A stretch of DNA of 64,000 nucleotides, from NCBI RefSeq assembly GCF_900963305.1, contig NC_042520.1, forward strand, positions 62,001 through 126,000. Direction: 5' to 3'. A model generated the notes under the pieces. The model searched no databases. It saw nothing but the letters and a program-made list of their open reading frames with translations, and had not been told where the DNA came from. Position numbers and translations under genes: made by a program. This DNA comes from Echeneis naucrates (taxonomy: Eukaryota > Chordata > Actinopteri > Carangiformes > Echeneidae). Below, piece after piece: positions 51,921 to 64,000 of the stretch; the first letter of the stretch is position 1, and the number at the start of each line of letters is the position of its first letter.

Positions 51921-54900
51921 CTGTAGGGCATCTGTTTCCATCAGGTCATGTCGTCCACCTGCATTCACCTGTTTTCAAAGGTCAAAGGTCACTCACACTC
52001 AATCTGAGGTTTGCGTGCTGCTCTGAGTATTCCCTCTTCTCTGAAACTATTACTTGTCCTACATCTATGTGGTGACTGCAGTTAACCAGTTATTGATCAA
52101 ATATCAAAAAATTTCAGAGGAATTGATCATCTGAAGAAACATAATTTCACTGTTAAATTTTATTTTGAAACAATTCTTGTTGTCCCCTTCATGACTTCTC
52201 TTGAAACATTGTTTTAACATTACCATTTTAGTTTTACTACTTCTAGAAGGTAACACCTGAGCCTGGTCTGGAAACACAAACACAATCTGTTGCCGCGTGT
52301 AAAGAGATTCTCCAAATTTTTATTTGTTATTTATTGAATTAAGATAAATTTCTTGATGTTCAACACGTAGTGTTGAAGAGGGGGCTGTTAGTGAGTGGGG
52401 TTAGTGTCAGAGATCAATAAGGTATCAAACTGAACACAGCCAATTTCAAAGCTTTATAAAGTATATTCAGTGATTCAGAAATAACCAATGTCACTCTACT
52501 GATTGGTTTACATCATCAATAATTCTCCTTGCACAGACGTCTCAAATAACTGAAGGTGGCAAGTCTACTTATAAATGTCATCCCAATCTATACATTTTCA
52601 TTAATCCATCACATCTGGATCTGGTTCTAGGTCTCGATGTAGATCCAGGTCCAGGTCTAGATGTGCTTCAGTGGTCAAACTGTCAAACTGATCCAAGAAA
52701 TTACCACCTGGAGTCTTAGCTCGAATCAAATCTTCTGAGTTTAGGATGATGAGTTTGATAAATGAATTTCCTCTTAGCTTAATACTAACTATGCTCTATG
52801 AATTTGAAGAAATCCCATCTGATTTGATACTGAAGAAAATAGCTAGCCTTGGATAGCTAATGCTGTTTCAGACACAGAGGGTGCAGCTGAACAATAACTA
52901 AAGATTACCAGATGAGATAGAAGCTAACATGAGCACAGGCTAAATCGTTAATGTTAGCCAGCTGAAATGTAAACCTCGCTGTGAAGTTCAGCTCTGCAGT
53001 GTCTGTGCTCAGTGGTGTTTAGGTTTTGTTTTTTATCATTGTTCATTGTTATTTGTCCGTACATATTATTTAAACTTTTGGATTTTCTCATTTCTATTAA
53101 CAAGTTTTAAAATTGTTGTGCATTATTGCATGATTGCTTTTGAGAAGAGCAGAAAATAAACAGAAGAAAGTTTTTCATTTTAATATTTTTCTTAAAAAAC
53201 AAATTTACATAAGAAATGAAAAATATATATAAAAAAATCAAACCAGAACAAAAGATTTTTTTTTCAATGTTACAAACAACATTTGCAGAATCAACACTTG
53301 TCCCACCCGACGTCATCTGACGACTTCATCTGACATCAGACTGTCAACCTGCCAAGCCAACCTTCAGCTGCATCTAGCTCTCTGTCAGAAAACATCTGAT
53401 GATGTCATCAGATGATGTCAGAGAGCATGAGGTTGAGTCGGTGAGTCTAACGGCTGATTATTGACTCTGATATGATGCTGTGATTCAGGAAAACATGGAC
53501 ATGCAACTGGTTCTCGACCAGCTCCTCTTCCTCAGCCCTTCATCTTCTGTTCAGGGCCGAACAAGCTGCACCCCAGGGTAAAGGCATTACCATGACGACC
53601 AAACACTGAAATGTGATTATTTGACAGCAGAATTAAGGACACTCCAATCGATTGATTTTTTTTTTTCACAGATCTGGAAAGAATAGCCACGGCTAATGCT
53701 AAGCTAATGCTAAGCTAACGTTATTTTATAGAATGGGTGAGTTGGCATCCATTTAAAATTTTTGTTACGGCTGAAACATCAGAGCTTTCTCTTGGACGCC
53801 TGTGATCAGCTGATCCACTAACTTCCTGTGACCTCACACGCCACCTTTACTGATTGGAGCGTCCCTAACCCATGGCTCACCTGTCCACCTGACACCTTCA
53901 GTGGGCGGAGCTTTTTCTCTTTGAGCTGATTGGTTGATGCAGGGCATGCAGCTGATTGGTCAGCAGGTGACATTAGTGGAGAGGTCGAATGTCCTGCTGC
54001 AGTGTCACTGCTTCAAGAGAAACTGACACGTCAACGGTTGTCAAGGACGCATAACAAAGACAAAGGCTGAGGTTCATCTCTGATAACTGATGTGAGATTA
54101 ATGAAGAACCAGTGATGGGTGAACAGATTAAATCTGCCCCTCAACAAGGTCACATGACCCAAACTAAATCAGTCAACCACTGATTTTAAACAATAAAAAA
54201 TATCTATAAACATCTTTATGCTAGTAACACAACTGATCCAGGTTCATCTTCCTAATCCTCACTGCAGGGTTTGGGTTCTGAATCTGGACCAGACCCTAGA
54301 CTTGGACCTGATGATGGACGCGGTAATTGTCTTTACTACTGGAAAGACCTGAGGACTCACATTATGACATCTGTGATGACATCATCTTCTGTCACGATCA
54401 GTCCTGCCGACACAAATACTTACATCCTGAAAAGTGAGATGAGCTGGGGGCTGATGGGAAAGGGAGTTCTTAAAAACTAGATCCTGTACTGGTCACATGA
54501 CAAACAACTGCGAGTATTCAGAGTCCTGGACCTGGACTGAAAAAAGAGTGAGTCCTGATCCACCTGACTGCATCTGGATCAGCTCATCAGCTGCGTCATG
54601 CCCTCCATCGGACAGGGTTCGTCTGGAGGATGTTTGGATTCAGCTCCAGCTCTACAGCGACTCCGCCCCTTTCACCACCTGCTGACCAATCCCTGACCTC
54701 TGGACATAAACCTTAACCACGTGAGCAAACTGAAGCAGGAAGACTAGTTGATGATGCGGTCACATGACACAGTTTGTTTTATTGCTGAGTCGTCAACCCC
54801 ACAGGAAGCTCCGCCCACACACGTCTTCTCCCACTTTCTCCTTCGGTTTTCCGTCGGGAACAGCCACGGTCAGGTAACGCCTAATCACAAGAATCCATTG

Positions 54901-56825
54901 GCTTAAAAGACATGTGACTCTGAAATGAACCAATCAGACTCAGGGCATTGATTCGCGTGCCCAAACTCTGGTCCATGGACCGGAGACTGACCCCGGCCTG
55001 GACAAGGTCCTGAGGAGCTGATGGATTGGTGGCTGTGAACCAATCAGATGTATCGATGAGCTTGCAACGTGTTCACAGCTGGTCAGCGGACTGACACACT
55101 CCTATCCCCATTCACCAATCAGATGCGGTGCTTTATGGCTGTCGACACATCCAACATGGCATCCGGCTGCGGTGGCGTGTCTCGGGTCGTCTCCAGAACA
55201 AAGGAAAGCGGCTGTTTCGTAAAAAACGACATCACTACGAAAAGATGCATCAGCCGGTTTAAAATCTGCAGCGCTTCGTTATAAAGTGCTTCATTACCGT
55301 GTTACGTTTTAGTTCCTATTAAAATATCGTTTTCCCTGGACTCAAACAGTAAACATGTCACACGTTGGCAAAAATAAACTTCTGGAATGTCTCTGTCTGT
55401 CCGGCAGCTCAGCGTCGTCAGGCCGAACTTGTCCCCGGAGCCTGCAACACAAACCAGTCCACCGGTTAATGACCAGTCCACCTGGTACATTACAGCTGGT
55501 TGTTATGGTGATGGGATAAGAAGAGCGTATCATGGGTAGTCAGGTATTTAAAAGAAGTCAGCAGGGTTTTGATTGTAAGTTGCAGACCCTGGACTAAAGA
55601 GTCACCAAGGGGCAGGTGGATCAGATTCTGGGTTTCAGTGCCCCATAATCTACAATACACAAACATCACCACTGTTTCCTTCACCTTTATTTTCCATCAG
55701 GCAACTCACTGCTTTGTATAAGTGGATGTGGATGCAGATCCTGAACCTTGAGGGGTTCCCAGACTATTACAAGAAAAACAAAATTGTGAATAATATGTGG
55801 ACAAGAACTTTCCCCAGAAGCCTTTAGATGAACAGAAGAACCAGGCTTAAAAACAAAACAAAACGCTACTGGGCTGTTGCTCAACACTCAAAACTGTTTC
55901 TGCTCATGTGGGGGACTCTGTGGGCAAGGTCTAACCCTAACCCTCTGCCAAGCACCGCAGCAGCCATGTTAGGGTTATAATATTATATGAAAACATTGAA
56001 ATATGTGAAGAATTAAGTTGATTTTTTTTGAGGAAAAAAAACCATATGGCAGTACTTACTGCAGAATTTCTTTTTACCCCCCACTATATTCTCAAAGCTC
56101 CAGTTTTCTCTCCAGTGTGGCCTGATACTTTTCTTTAATTTGTAGCTGTATGCATTAACATTGTGCTAATCGAGAATTCTAGCTTTGAGATGGAAAAGGA
56201 GCAGAACACCTATGAAAGCTGCGATGAAGACAAAGTCTTAACTTTAGCCAACATTAATGCTGAAAATAAATTATTGTTGTATGGCCTTTGTTTTCTTCTC
56301 ATCTCCACCAACAAACTGGCAGTTTATTGCAGTTACAGTGATTGCTCATACATCTGCGACATAATTAGAAATCTCCCTTCAGGCCGCAGTCAGTAAATAA
56401 TAGACAAAGCCCAGGAACCTTTTAGCTCCTCATCGTTTTAGAAAACAGTCATGATTCAGAGCAAACGTGTTTCTGAACCTGGATGTCTGAGGGACCAGAA
56501 AGAATTGGAGCTAGACTTCCAGAGTCCACTATTGTAACATCCTTCAAACATCAAACCTTCGTCCTCTTTGGCACAACATTCATCACAAAGGAGGAGGTAG
56601 GTTGGTCAGCAACCACTCAGCGTTGCCATGGAAACTAATCAGGATCAACTGGTGTGAGAGCCCTCTGCTGGACCAGTAAATTAACCATAATTTGGACCTG
56701 GACCTGAACCTGCTGAGTCTTTAAAGCACCATGGTGAGAAAACAAGGCCCAAAACAAACACACAGAGTAAAAAATGGAAAAGATACAAAAGTAAAAAAAT
56801 AAAATTGGAGTCAAGGAAAGATAAA

Positions 56826-56871
<46 letters not shown>

Positions 56872-56883
56872 GTGATGATGGTG
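56826..56883. repeat. (GAT)n microsatellite
   Basis: About 18 TGA/GAT units, slightly interrupted; read on the minus strand it gives a spurious poly-His frame. Confidence 0.95.
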
Positions 56884-56954
56884 ACAGATCATGATCAAAT
56901 AAGCATGCTCAGGACAGTGTCTGTTAGCATGTTTTAGCTGGCACAGGTCTGTCA

Positions 56955-57263
56955 GCATGTGGCTGTGACAGCAGCTGATTTGGCGGTGGTGGCAGAGGGG
57001 GCAGAGCTTGGTGTGTGCAGCAGGCTGACAAACAGGAAGAGGGTGGAGGTGGGCAGGTAGACACAGAGGAAGAGGACAACGTCCTCGCTGAGACAGAGGA
57101 TGAAGCCACTCTGCTCCGTCAGCACCCAGTCCACCAGGACTCCCACTAGCAGGTAATATACCTGAAACTCTTGAAGAACCTCCCACTCTGCTCCAGGCCC
57201 CGCCCCCATCTCCTCTGACGATCTGTTCCACCTGGCCACACCCCCTCCACCGTTGTCACTCAC
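56955..57263 (-). other. Hydrophobic open frame directly after the slc44a1 KPM exon
   Basis: The slc44a1 frame stays open for about 103 codons past the donor at 57262-57263. It contains a good acceptor (AGAGTTTCAG, near 57162). After that, the peptide has two membrane-like segments (VYYLLVGVLVDWVL and VVLFLCVYLPTSTLFLFVSL). I know no SLC44A1 form with such a tail. It could be an alternative last exon, part of another small gene, or chance. Confidence 0.3.
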
Positions 57264-58796
57264 CATGGGCTTCATCTCTGCCCCCTCCGAAACCACCTCC
57301 TTCACCCGGTTCCGCCCACGTTCCACTGCTCGCTCTAGCCGCCGGCTGCTCTCTACAAATTCCTGCGGGACAGGGGAGGGGCATTGGGGGCCGAAAGGTA
57401 GATCAAGTTACTCAAGACTTATCATCTGGCAGATCACCTGTTTCATAACATGATCGATCACCTGACTGCTCACATGGCCATAGACCGGACATATGACGTA
57501 CAGACCTCCCTGTCCAGGTGTCTCACCATCAAAGCCTTGTCCATGAAGAACTCCTTCCCTGGTGTGCCGTCATTGTACTTGGTGTCGATGGCGAAACAGA
57601 GGAAGAGGACGTCCACCACGATCTCGAAGATAGACAGGAAGCAATGAGCCACCAGGAAGGAGAAGAGACACACGATGATGAGCGGCAGCAGCCACTCGGC
57701 ATAATCCCGCTGGTAGTTCAGGAGCAGGACACCAGCAAACGCCGTTGTTGTGACTATCAGGATCTGAGCACAAGGATATGGGTCAGAGAGAGGAAGGTTG
57801 GGCTCTCATCAGCCGATGTTCTGATGTTCTGTACAGCAATGGTTCCCAACCGCTGTGCCAAGGTGCGTGGGTGTGCCATGGAGGATTGTCCAGTTTCACC
57901 TGATTGGTACTGGCGTGCCGTTTGAGTGAGGTTGGGTGGTCTTCCGCTGCACGCCTATATGCCGCAGCACAGCGGTTGGGAACCACTGATGTACAGAATC
58001 CACCTCACCTTCCCCAGGAAGAGCACAAAGTCTCCAATAGCATTGATTGTGGCAACACGAAGAGCGTTTTCCACCAGGATCACGAAGGCGTCACGAGCAG
58101 ATGTGCAGAAACTGGTGCTGTTGATGGCTGTGGCTGCATATGCATTCTGGGAAATTCAACCAAGGTAAGAGAGGGATATGTGTGCGTGTTTGGAGGGACA
58201 GACAGAGTTACCTGATTGAGATAGTTGAGGCACTTCTCCAAACACCACAGACAGCAGATACAGGTTTTCAGCAGACAGCGAGCACATGCGTTCTCCTGAA
58301 ACACATCACATGATACAGTGATGATGATGACGATCACAGGACTGTGCTTCACTCTCTTTAACCTTGTATTGGCTGGCCACCAGTTTCCCTCCAAAAGACC
58401 AAACAACCTAACCTGGGGGTCTCCTGACCTCTGACCTGGTTTCTCACACTGTACTTCCTGTACCTTTCCTTTGAGCTGGTTGTGGATGTACATGAGGATA
58501 AGTCTGGGGATCTTGACCAGTGTGATGATGAAGGATCCTTTAGCTACTGTGCCCAGGTGATACCGGACCAGCCTCAGGACCGAAGACAGAATTGGGGTCA
58601 CAGGGAGCCGGTTCTTGTCCCTGAAACAGGAAGTCCTTTTTAATGTAATTTGTCAGTCAGAGAACCAGAAAAACGAAGCAAAAAGTATTTACAAAAGTAA
58701 TACATATATATTGCAAATTGTGATGATGGCACAGAGTAAAAAAAGTGGTTAACTTAATGTTTCAGATGATGATTTATATATCAGGACATAAATATA

Positions 58797-58878
<82 letters not shown>

Positions 58879-61800
58879 TATTCTTTCCGGTGTGTAACAG
58901 GCATGTTACAGTTGTGCAGAATATACCTGGTGAAATAATAGGTCACCACAGCTCCAGCCACAGTCATTTGCTGACAGGCCAAGATGAACTCACTGATCCA
59001 GACCAGACCCACAGCGTGGTACCAGGTCAGGTACTGAAGGGGGCCTGTCAGTCTGAACTCTGTCAGCCCTGTCTCCTCATTCTGGACTGGGTTTCCTGCA
59101 AACAGTGGTAGACCAGCAGGGGGCTGAGACCAGTACCGGGACCTTTTCTGCAGGCGTGACTCAAACATGATGGTATTTGTTGAAATTTGATGGTTCACGC
59201 TGACCTGTGGTTCCCAAGAACAGAAGGACCAGGATCCAGTAGATCCAGAAGAACAGGAGGGCAAGGAAGGTAATGAACGGCTGCAGGGTGAGCAGGGGGA
59301 GGTGGATGAAGACTTTTCCTGCCACGTGGAACAGAGCGATGGTGAGAGCCACTCGCTTCCTCATGAACAGCATCAGCAGCAACAGGATGATCTGAAACAG
59401 AGACCGGGTCAAGACCTGGACCAGGTTTTCAGATGTATACTTGGTTTCCAGCGTCAGTCAGTCCATAAAACCTCGTGTGGTTTTGGACACACAAACACAC
59501 ACACACTCCAGCAGAGTCACATACGGTGAAGACAGTGGCGGCTACTGCGTAGACAAGCAGCGCCTGTCCGCTGTCCCTGTTGATTTCCACCTCCTGCTTC
59601 GCCTCCTTGGGAGAAGTGTCGTTTCCGTACAGCCGGTGATCGATGTAGAGCCACCAGAGGACACTGGTCCCCGCTACACAACAACACAACACAGTCAGTC
59701 TTCAGTTTATCTGTTGGTTTGTGAGGGAAAGGCACAAGGGGACAGGAAGTGACCTCACCTAGGGACCCAAGTACAACCAGCGAAGTGAGTATCCAGATGA
59801 GGATGGCGGAGATGTACCGGATGATCACCATGAGGATCATGGAGAGGACTGAGAGACAGAGTTCAGAGGTCAGAGGTTGTGGCGAGAAACATCACAACAT
59901 CTCAGGACATTGTGTCTGTTTGTCTCACCCAGAGCAAGCACACACAGGCCCACGATGATCTCTTTACTGGCAGCGACGCCGGCGATCAGCCGATGGAGGA
60001 CGCTGTTATCGCCCACAAACGTCACTACGGCCTCCGCAAACTTCGCATAACAGGAAATATCCACTGGAGTGCAGCGGTTAAACAAAGGCAACGGCTTGCT
60101 GAGGAGAGAAAGGTCAGCGGTCAGAGGTCAGTCAAAGATGGTGTGTGCAGTTAAGAACTGGACGTACCTGGGAGGAACAGGAAGTTTGGGACACTTGGAG
60201 AACCTCTCAGGTAGACCTGGATATTTATGACCTGCTAAATCGTAGGAGCACAGCTCAGAGCCTGAAACACAGAGACACACCTCATGATGTCATGCACATC
60301 ACTTACCAACCAACCAAAAGCACCCAAACACAGATACAGTCCTCTCAGTAGTTTCTATTAGGGGTGTAACGATTTACTTTAACAACAATTCGATTCGAAT
60401 CACGATTCATGGTTGCCGATTTGAGGATGATCTTGGTTAGAACGATCTGATATTTGATCCACACAGTGACTTGAAATCGATTCAGTAACTTTTTAGCCAA
60501 AAATTCAACCAGTGTGACTGAAATAAATCCTAGTTGTATCTTGTAAGGAAATCAGGTTTAAATTAATTATGGATATTATAAACAAGCAAACAATAAATGG
60601 CAAATACATGAACCTTTTATTTGAATGAAGTGCAACCAGAAGGTTATCCTTCTGCTATCATTTTCAATATAAACAGTACACAATAAAGTGCAACCAACAT
60701 TTCTTCAGGTTGAATTAACAGCATATTTAGCTGCTAATTCTGCTGTTATTTTCAACATAAAAATAATACAGTTTTCATCTAAAAATAAAGTTCAGCCGAC
60801 ATCTCTTCAGGAGAGGTGCCTGGTCTGCCTTTTGTTTAATCCCATGGCCCCTTAGTAGATGGTTGGAAAGATTTGTCAAGGTTTTTTATTTAGCTTCTCC
60901 ATATTCTACAAACAGCGACCGACTTATTTGGAAAACCCCCATCTTTGCAAAAGCCAAAATGTTTCCACATACAGGATCGAAAAGGTGGCTTGTAAATTTC
61001 TTTCTCGCTGTCTCCTCCACCATGCTGCGTTTTGTTGTTCAGAGTTTTGCGCTGCTGTTGCTGCGTGCTGATGACGTTACAGACAGGCAGACTGAATCGA
61101 GTAACGTTTAACATGTCTTAAGTGCTAAAAACAAACACACATCCATACCATTTTTGTGTTTAAATTAAATGTGCAGTTTCCAAATATCAATGAAAATGTA
61201 TTCTTTACCATTTCAAACTATTTTAATCTATATATGTTGTCCGGAATGCCAATTTGCTTGATCAATTGCAAAGATTGATGCAGTTGGATCACAAGAATAT
61301 AAATCAATAATCGTTACACCCCTAGTTACGATGATTCTGCCACATCCCCGATCTTGAGTAACCTCTCAGACCAGGACACAGATGAGGGCCGATACCTGAG
61401 TCCAGGTCCAGACTGTCTCCAAGAGCAGAGACTGATGGAGACACAGTTGTGCTTCAGTCCAACATGGCTACTAGGGGAACACTGAAGTCACATGATCGAA
61501 CGTGTCTGTCACGTTTCACAGCTGATGGAGCCGAGTGGTACCGAGTACGTGACATAGACACACACTCACTTAATGCTGCCTTTGTCATTGTGTGTCACTG
61601 TGTGTCACTGTGTGTCACTGTGATAACAGTACTGTGTACTGATGTGCAGACATGAAATCACCATAATGATGTGATGGAGTGTGTCAGGACAACTGCTGAA
61701 ATCACTGCTGTCTTTATAACCACACATGCACACGGACACGGACACAGACACACAGAATCCACAGAGTCTGTCCAGACCCTGAGGACCAGGACCACATCAA

Positions 61801-62347
61801 TGAACCTCACCTACTGACCCAGTTTGTCCTGACATCATATGTTCAGATGTGCTATGAGTCATGTGACACAGTGATGACCTCACCGTTGACCATGGCAAAA
61901 GTCTTGAGGTCCTGGTAGGTCTTCAATTCCTCGGTGGGACACAGAGACACACACAGTGCCATGGACTTGATTTTCCTCTGAACAATGTCGATGTTGCAGG
62001 GATCCAGAAAGAAGACGAACCTGCAGACAGAAAGTAGAGGCTCACTAATGATCAGCTCAGACAGCCAATCAGCTGTTTGATTGGGGATCACTGTAGTAAG
62101 CCACACATCACTACACAGCAGAGTAAAACAACACTCCACAGTTATTAAAGACAAAACAATCAGAGGCCAGCAGTATAAAAAACACACAACCTGACCAGAC
62201 TTACTTCCTGTCCCTGTGGTCAAGGCCGCTGAGCCTGACACCCTCTATCTGCTCATTGCGTTGACCACAAGTGTTGCCGTAGCTGTCATATCCAAAGACA
62301 AGGCGAGCGGCGCCGCCGGTGACGATGGTGAAGCCGCAAATGCTTCC
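57264..62347 (-). CDS. slc44a1: SLC44A1 choline transporter-like protein 1, 5' end not found
   Basis: SLC44A1 carries choline, and in some reports ethanolamine, across plasma and mitochondrial membranes. Thirteen exons found: 62205-62347, 61884-62020, 60168-60261, 59929-60098, 59759-59848, 59525-59673, 59205-59391, 58927-59095, 58464-58620, 58212-58295, 58009-58146, 57527-57763 and 57264-57362, 618 codons in phase. Blocks seen in order: [35 protein letters not shown], the Cys-bearing extracellular loop [87 protein letters not shown] and MKPM near the C-terminus. About 35 N-terminal residues (the MGCC start and TM1) are missing. I looked for them in 62.35-64.0 kb and did not see them, so they may lie beyond the window. 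The stop is also not fixed, since a donor follows KPM as in the human alternative forms. Confidence 0.94.
57837..57988. mobile_element. hAT-type MITE, 152 bases
   Basis: The inverted ends are CAATGGTTCCCAACCGCTGT and AGCGGTTGGGAACCACTG. They are flanked by 8-base target duplications CTGTACAG and ATGTACAG (7 of 8 match). It lies in an slc44a1 intron, ending about 20 bases from exon 58009-58146. Confidence 0.85.
58798..58874. repeat. (AT)n microsatellite
   Basis: A near-perfect AT run of about 75 bases in an slc44a1 intron. Confidence 0.95.
60359..61324 (-). mobile_element. hAT-type DNA transposon fossil with BED remnant
   Basis: The inverted ends TAGGGGTGTAACGATT and AATCGTTACACCCCTA are exact. 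The 8-base target duplications GTTTCTAT and GTTACGAT agree at 6 of 8. On the minus strand 60890-61114 encodes a BED-finger-like [11 protein letters not shown]...VCRIW segment. No further transposase is visible in this 966-base unit, so it is internally deleted. It lies in the slc44a1 intron between the second and third exons found. Confidence 0.85.
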
Positions 62348-63384
62348 CTACGTGACAGGAAAACAGTTAGTGACACAGACACAACTGTCCAACCAGTAGG
62401 ATCCAAAAACAGGTGAGCGTTGAGGTCACTGACTGACAGCTGCTTCAGACCGGGGACATGTCCCTTCAAACTGGGTGATGTTAGCAATAGGACAGCACAT
62501 CACCAACGTCTCACAGGCCCATGGGTGGAGGACTGACACAACATAGCTCCTCAGCTAACAAAAACAAACCGGCTGACCTCCAGCAGGAGTTTGGACCAAT
62601 CACTGGAATACTTGTCCGCGGTGCACAGAGGAGCTCGCCTCATTGTTTAGTCCGACTGTCTTACAAATACGAAAGTCACACTTCTGCTCTGAGTCCGACT
62701 GGCTGCATCAAGTATTTTCTATGACCTGCAGGCTTCAGGTCGTAAACCTGGACCCGGTGATGGACTCGGGTTCAAAGTCCTGATGGGACGCTGGGCTCCA
62801 GGCTCACCACCAATCATTGACGTCTACCACCACTGACCTTGAAACGGCGCCATGGGACCAAACTGTCTCAGAACCAGACGGCCACTGCACAAAGAACTGA
62901 AGGTGACGAATCACTGAGGTCAGACCGGAAGTTGGACAGGAGGACCGTAACCCTTGACTGTCTGTCTGTCCTCCTGAACACAGTATCAGGATCGATGAGA
63001 CTTCTCAAACAACTCAGAGGAGGAACCTTCTCAGGCGCTGCTGGTCCTGATTTTCCTGCTGAAGATTCGAGGAGACCGTCGTGATCAACAGAACCCGGAA
63101 AGCGACAGAGTCCGTGTTAGTCGGTGGACCTGCTGCGTTTCCTGCCTTTTACCAAAAATCTAATTTTTCAAATGAAAACTTTGATAAATAAGGATTAAAG
63201 AAAATCTACGACGAATGATGGAGGTATTTAAAATATTGACCTGTTTTTCACTGTTACCATGACGATGCAGAGAAAACAGGATGAAGACAAAGCCTGACGC
63301 AGTTGCACTGTCCAAGGACAGGCAGAGACATGTCCACAACCTGATGCACTATGGCTCCACAACCCGATCCACTACGGGTCCACA
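62348..63384. other. Sequence upstream of the found slc44a1 exons
   Basis: This should be slc44a1 intron or upstream sequence. I see no convincing first exon, and no repeat that I can name. Confidence 0.4.
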
Positions 63385-63520
63385 ACAAAGGTGGCAAAAG
63401 TACTCATATTCTGTGCTTAAGTAGAAGGAGAGATACAAAAAAATACTCCGGTAAAATTAGAAGTACTGATTCAACTCCTTTACTCAAGTAAAAGTGGAGT
63501 TTTAAAAGTAAAAATGAATT
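63385..63520. repeat. Fragment of a common fish repeat
   Basis: GGTGGCAAAAGTACTCATAT, AAAATACTCCGGTAAAATTA and TACTCAAGTAAAAGTGGAGT resemble the dispersed fish repeat with AAGTACT-rich units. Ends and class are uncertain. Confidence 0.55.
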
Positions 63521-63778
63521 TTTGCAATTAATGAAACAGAATACATCCTTTGATAATTTCTGCTCCAGTACAAGTTCTCGGTTCTGTCTCTACCATCCCG
63601 TCACTCACTCGACTTCTTCCTGGGGTTACCTGTCCCCCCCTCCCTTCCTCTCCCTCTTTCCCTCTCTAGTTCGTCACGTCTTTTACATATGCTTTTACGT
63701 CATGTCCACAACCTGGTCCAAAACCTGGTCCACAAACTGATCCGCAACCTGATCCACATCAATCTGTCCTGTACTGTA

Positions 63779-64000
63779 GTGGATTGCGGTGGACTGTGGT
63801 GGACTGCGGTGGACTGCGGTGGACTGTGGTGGACTGTGGTGGACTGCGGTGGACTGCGGTGGACTGCGGTGGACCGTGGTGGACCGTGGTGGACCGTGGT
63901 GGACCGTGGTGGATTGTGGTGGACCGTGGTGGATTGTGGTGGATTGTGGTGAACCAAGGTGGACTGTGGTGGACTGCGGTGGACTGAAGTGGACTGAGGT
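63779..64000. repeat. 10-base minisatellite at the window edge
   Basis: Units GTGGACTGCG, GTGGACTGTG and GTGGACCGTG repeat about 22 times and run off the window. It is open in frames on both strands only because the unit lacks stops. Confidence 0.95.

Larger units (their letters stand above)
51921..57263. other. Intergenic stretch between tbc1d2 and slc44a1
   Basis: The left part should hold the tbc1d2 3' UTR. I see no gene in 52-56.6 kb; short open frames near 54.3, 55.1 and 55.4 kb have no family look, although 54.7-55.5 kb has more CpG than its flanks. A TGA/ATG trinucleotide run lies at 56826-56883. 56.95-57.26 kb holds a hydrophobic open frame described separately. Confidence 0.45.

Noticed and set aside
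53390-53430. Near-palindrome built on CATCTGATGATGTCATCAGATG
   Set aside because: It is one of several short TGATG-rich repeats in this region and has no supporting context as a regulatory site or element end.
54271-55490. Short open frames near 54.3, 54.5, 55.1 and 55.4 kb
   Set aside because: None is longer than about 75 codons and none shows splice partners or family motifs; they were treated as intergenic.
56635-57231. 198-residue minus-strand open frame with poly-His
   Set aside because: The His run is the GAT trinucleotide repeat; the frame is not that of slc44a1 and shows no domain.
63689-63987. Overlapping open frames of VDCGGLWWT type on both strands
   Set aside because: They come from the 10-base minisatellite, whose unit lacks stops.
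63779-64000. CRISPR-like array
   Set aside because: The units are contiguous ten-base repeats with no spacers, in a vertebrate genome.

Overview
The window is nuclear DNA from a teleost fish, probably a percomorph. Its genes have many short exons with GT-AG introns, some under 100 bases. Its repeats are typical of fish: L2-type LINE fragments, tRNA-like SINEs with GGAT tails, hAT elements and other short inverted-repeat transposons, and many microsatellites. I saw no rRNA, tRNA, CRISPR array or bacterial-type operon. Gene models were built by hand from splice signals and reading phase; names come from recalled family sequence, not from a search.

Layout. 549-5106 (+): selenoprotein T, with an in-frame TGA in a CVSUGY redox motif and a SECIS hairpin in a separate 3' exon, beyond an intron that holds a hAT fossil with an L2 element nested inside it. 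5674-8743 (-): a five-exon gene I do not recognise. 9958-12895 (+): rnf4, a SUMO-targeted ubiquitin ligase. 14103-17330 (+): sqstm1/p62, with an antioxidant-response-type site upstream. 17950-20327 (-): mrnip. 21891-31844 (-): tbc1d9b, 22 coding exons. 36264-40715 (-): rnf130. 43376-44993 (+): a PAR4-like receptor (f2rl3) whose frame is broken in intracellular loop 3. 46740-51920 (+): tbc1d2 (Armus). 57264-62347 (-): slc44a1, whose first exon or exons I cannot find.

The run sqstm1, mrnip, tbc1d9b, rnf130, in this order and orientation, matches human 5q35.3 as I know it, so it is an old linkage block. tbc1d2 and slc44a1 both lie on human 9q. Several products meet in protein quality control and membrane traffic: RNF4 and RNF130 are ubiquitin ligases, p62 is a ubiquitin-binding autophagy receptor, and TBC1D9B and TBC1D2 are Rab GAPs linked to endosome and autophagosome traffic. 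They are separate genes, not an operon.

No wholly new system stands out. The best leads are the SECIS placement, two stopless introns whose length is a multiple of three (rnf130 and tbc1d9b), the frame break in the PAR4-like gene, the unrecognised gene at 5.7-8.7 kb, the hydrophobic open frame after the slc44a1 C-terminus, and a MITE lodged next to an slc44a1 splice donor.
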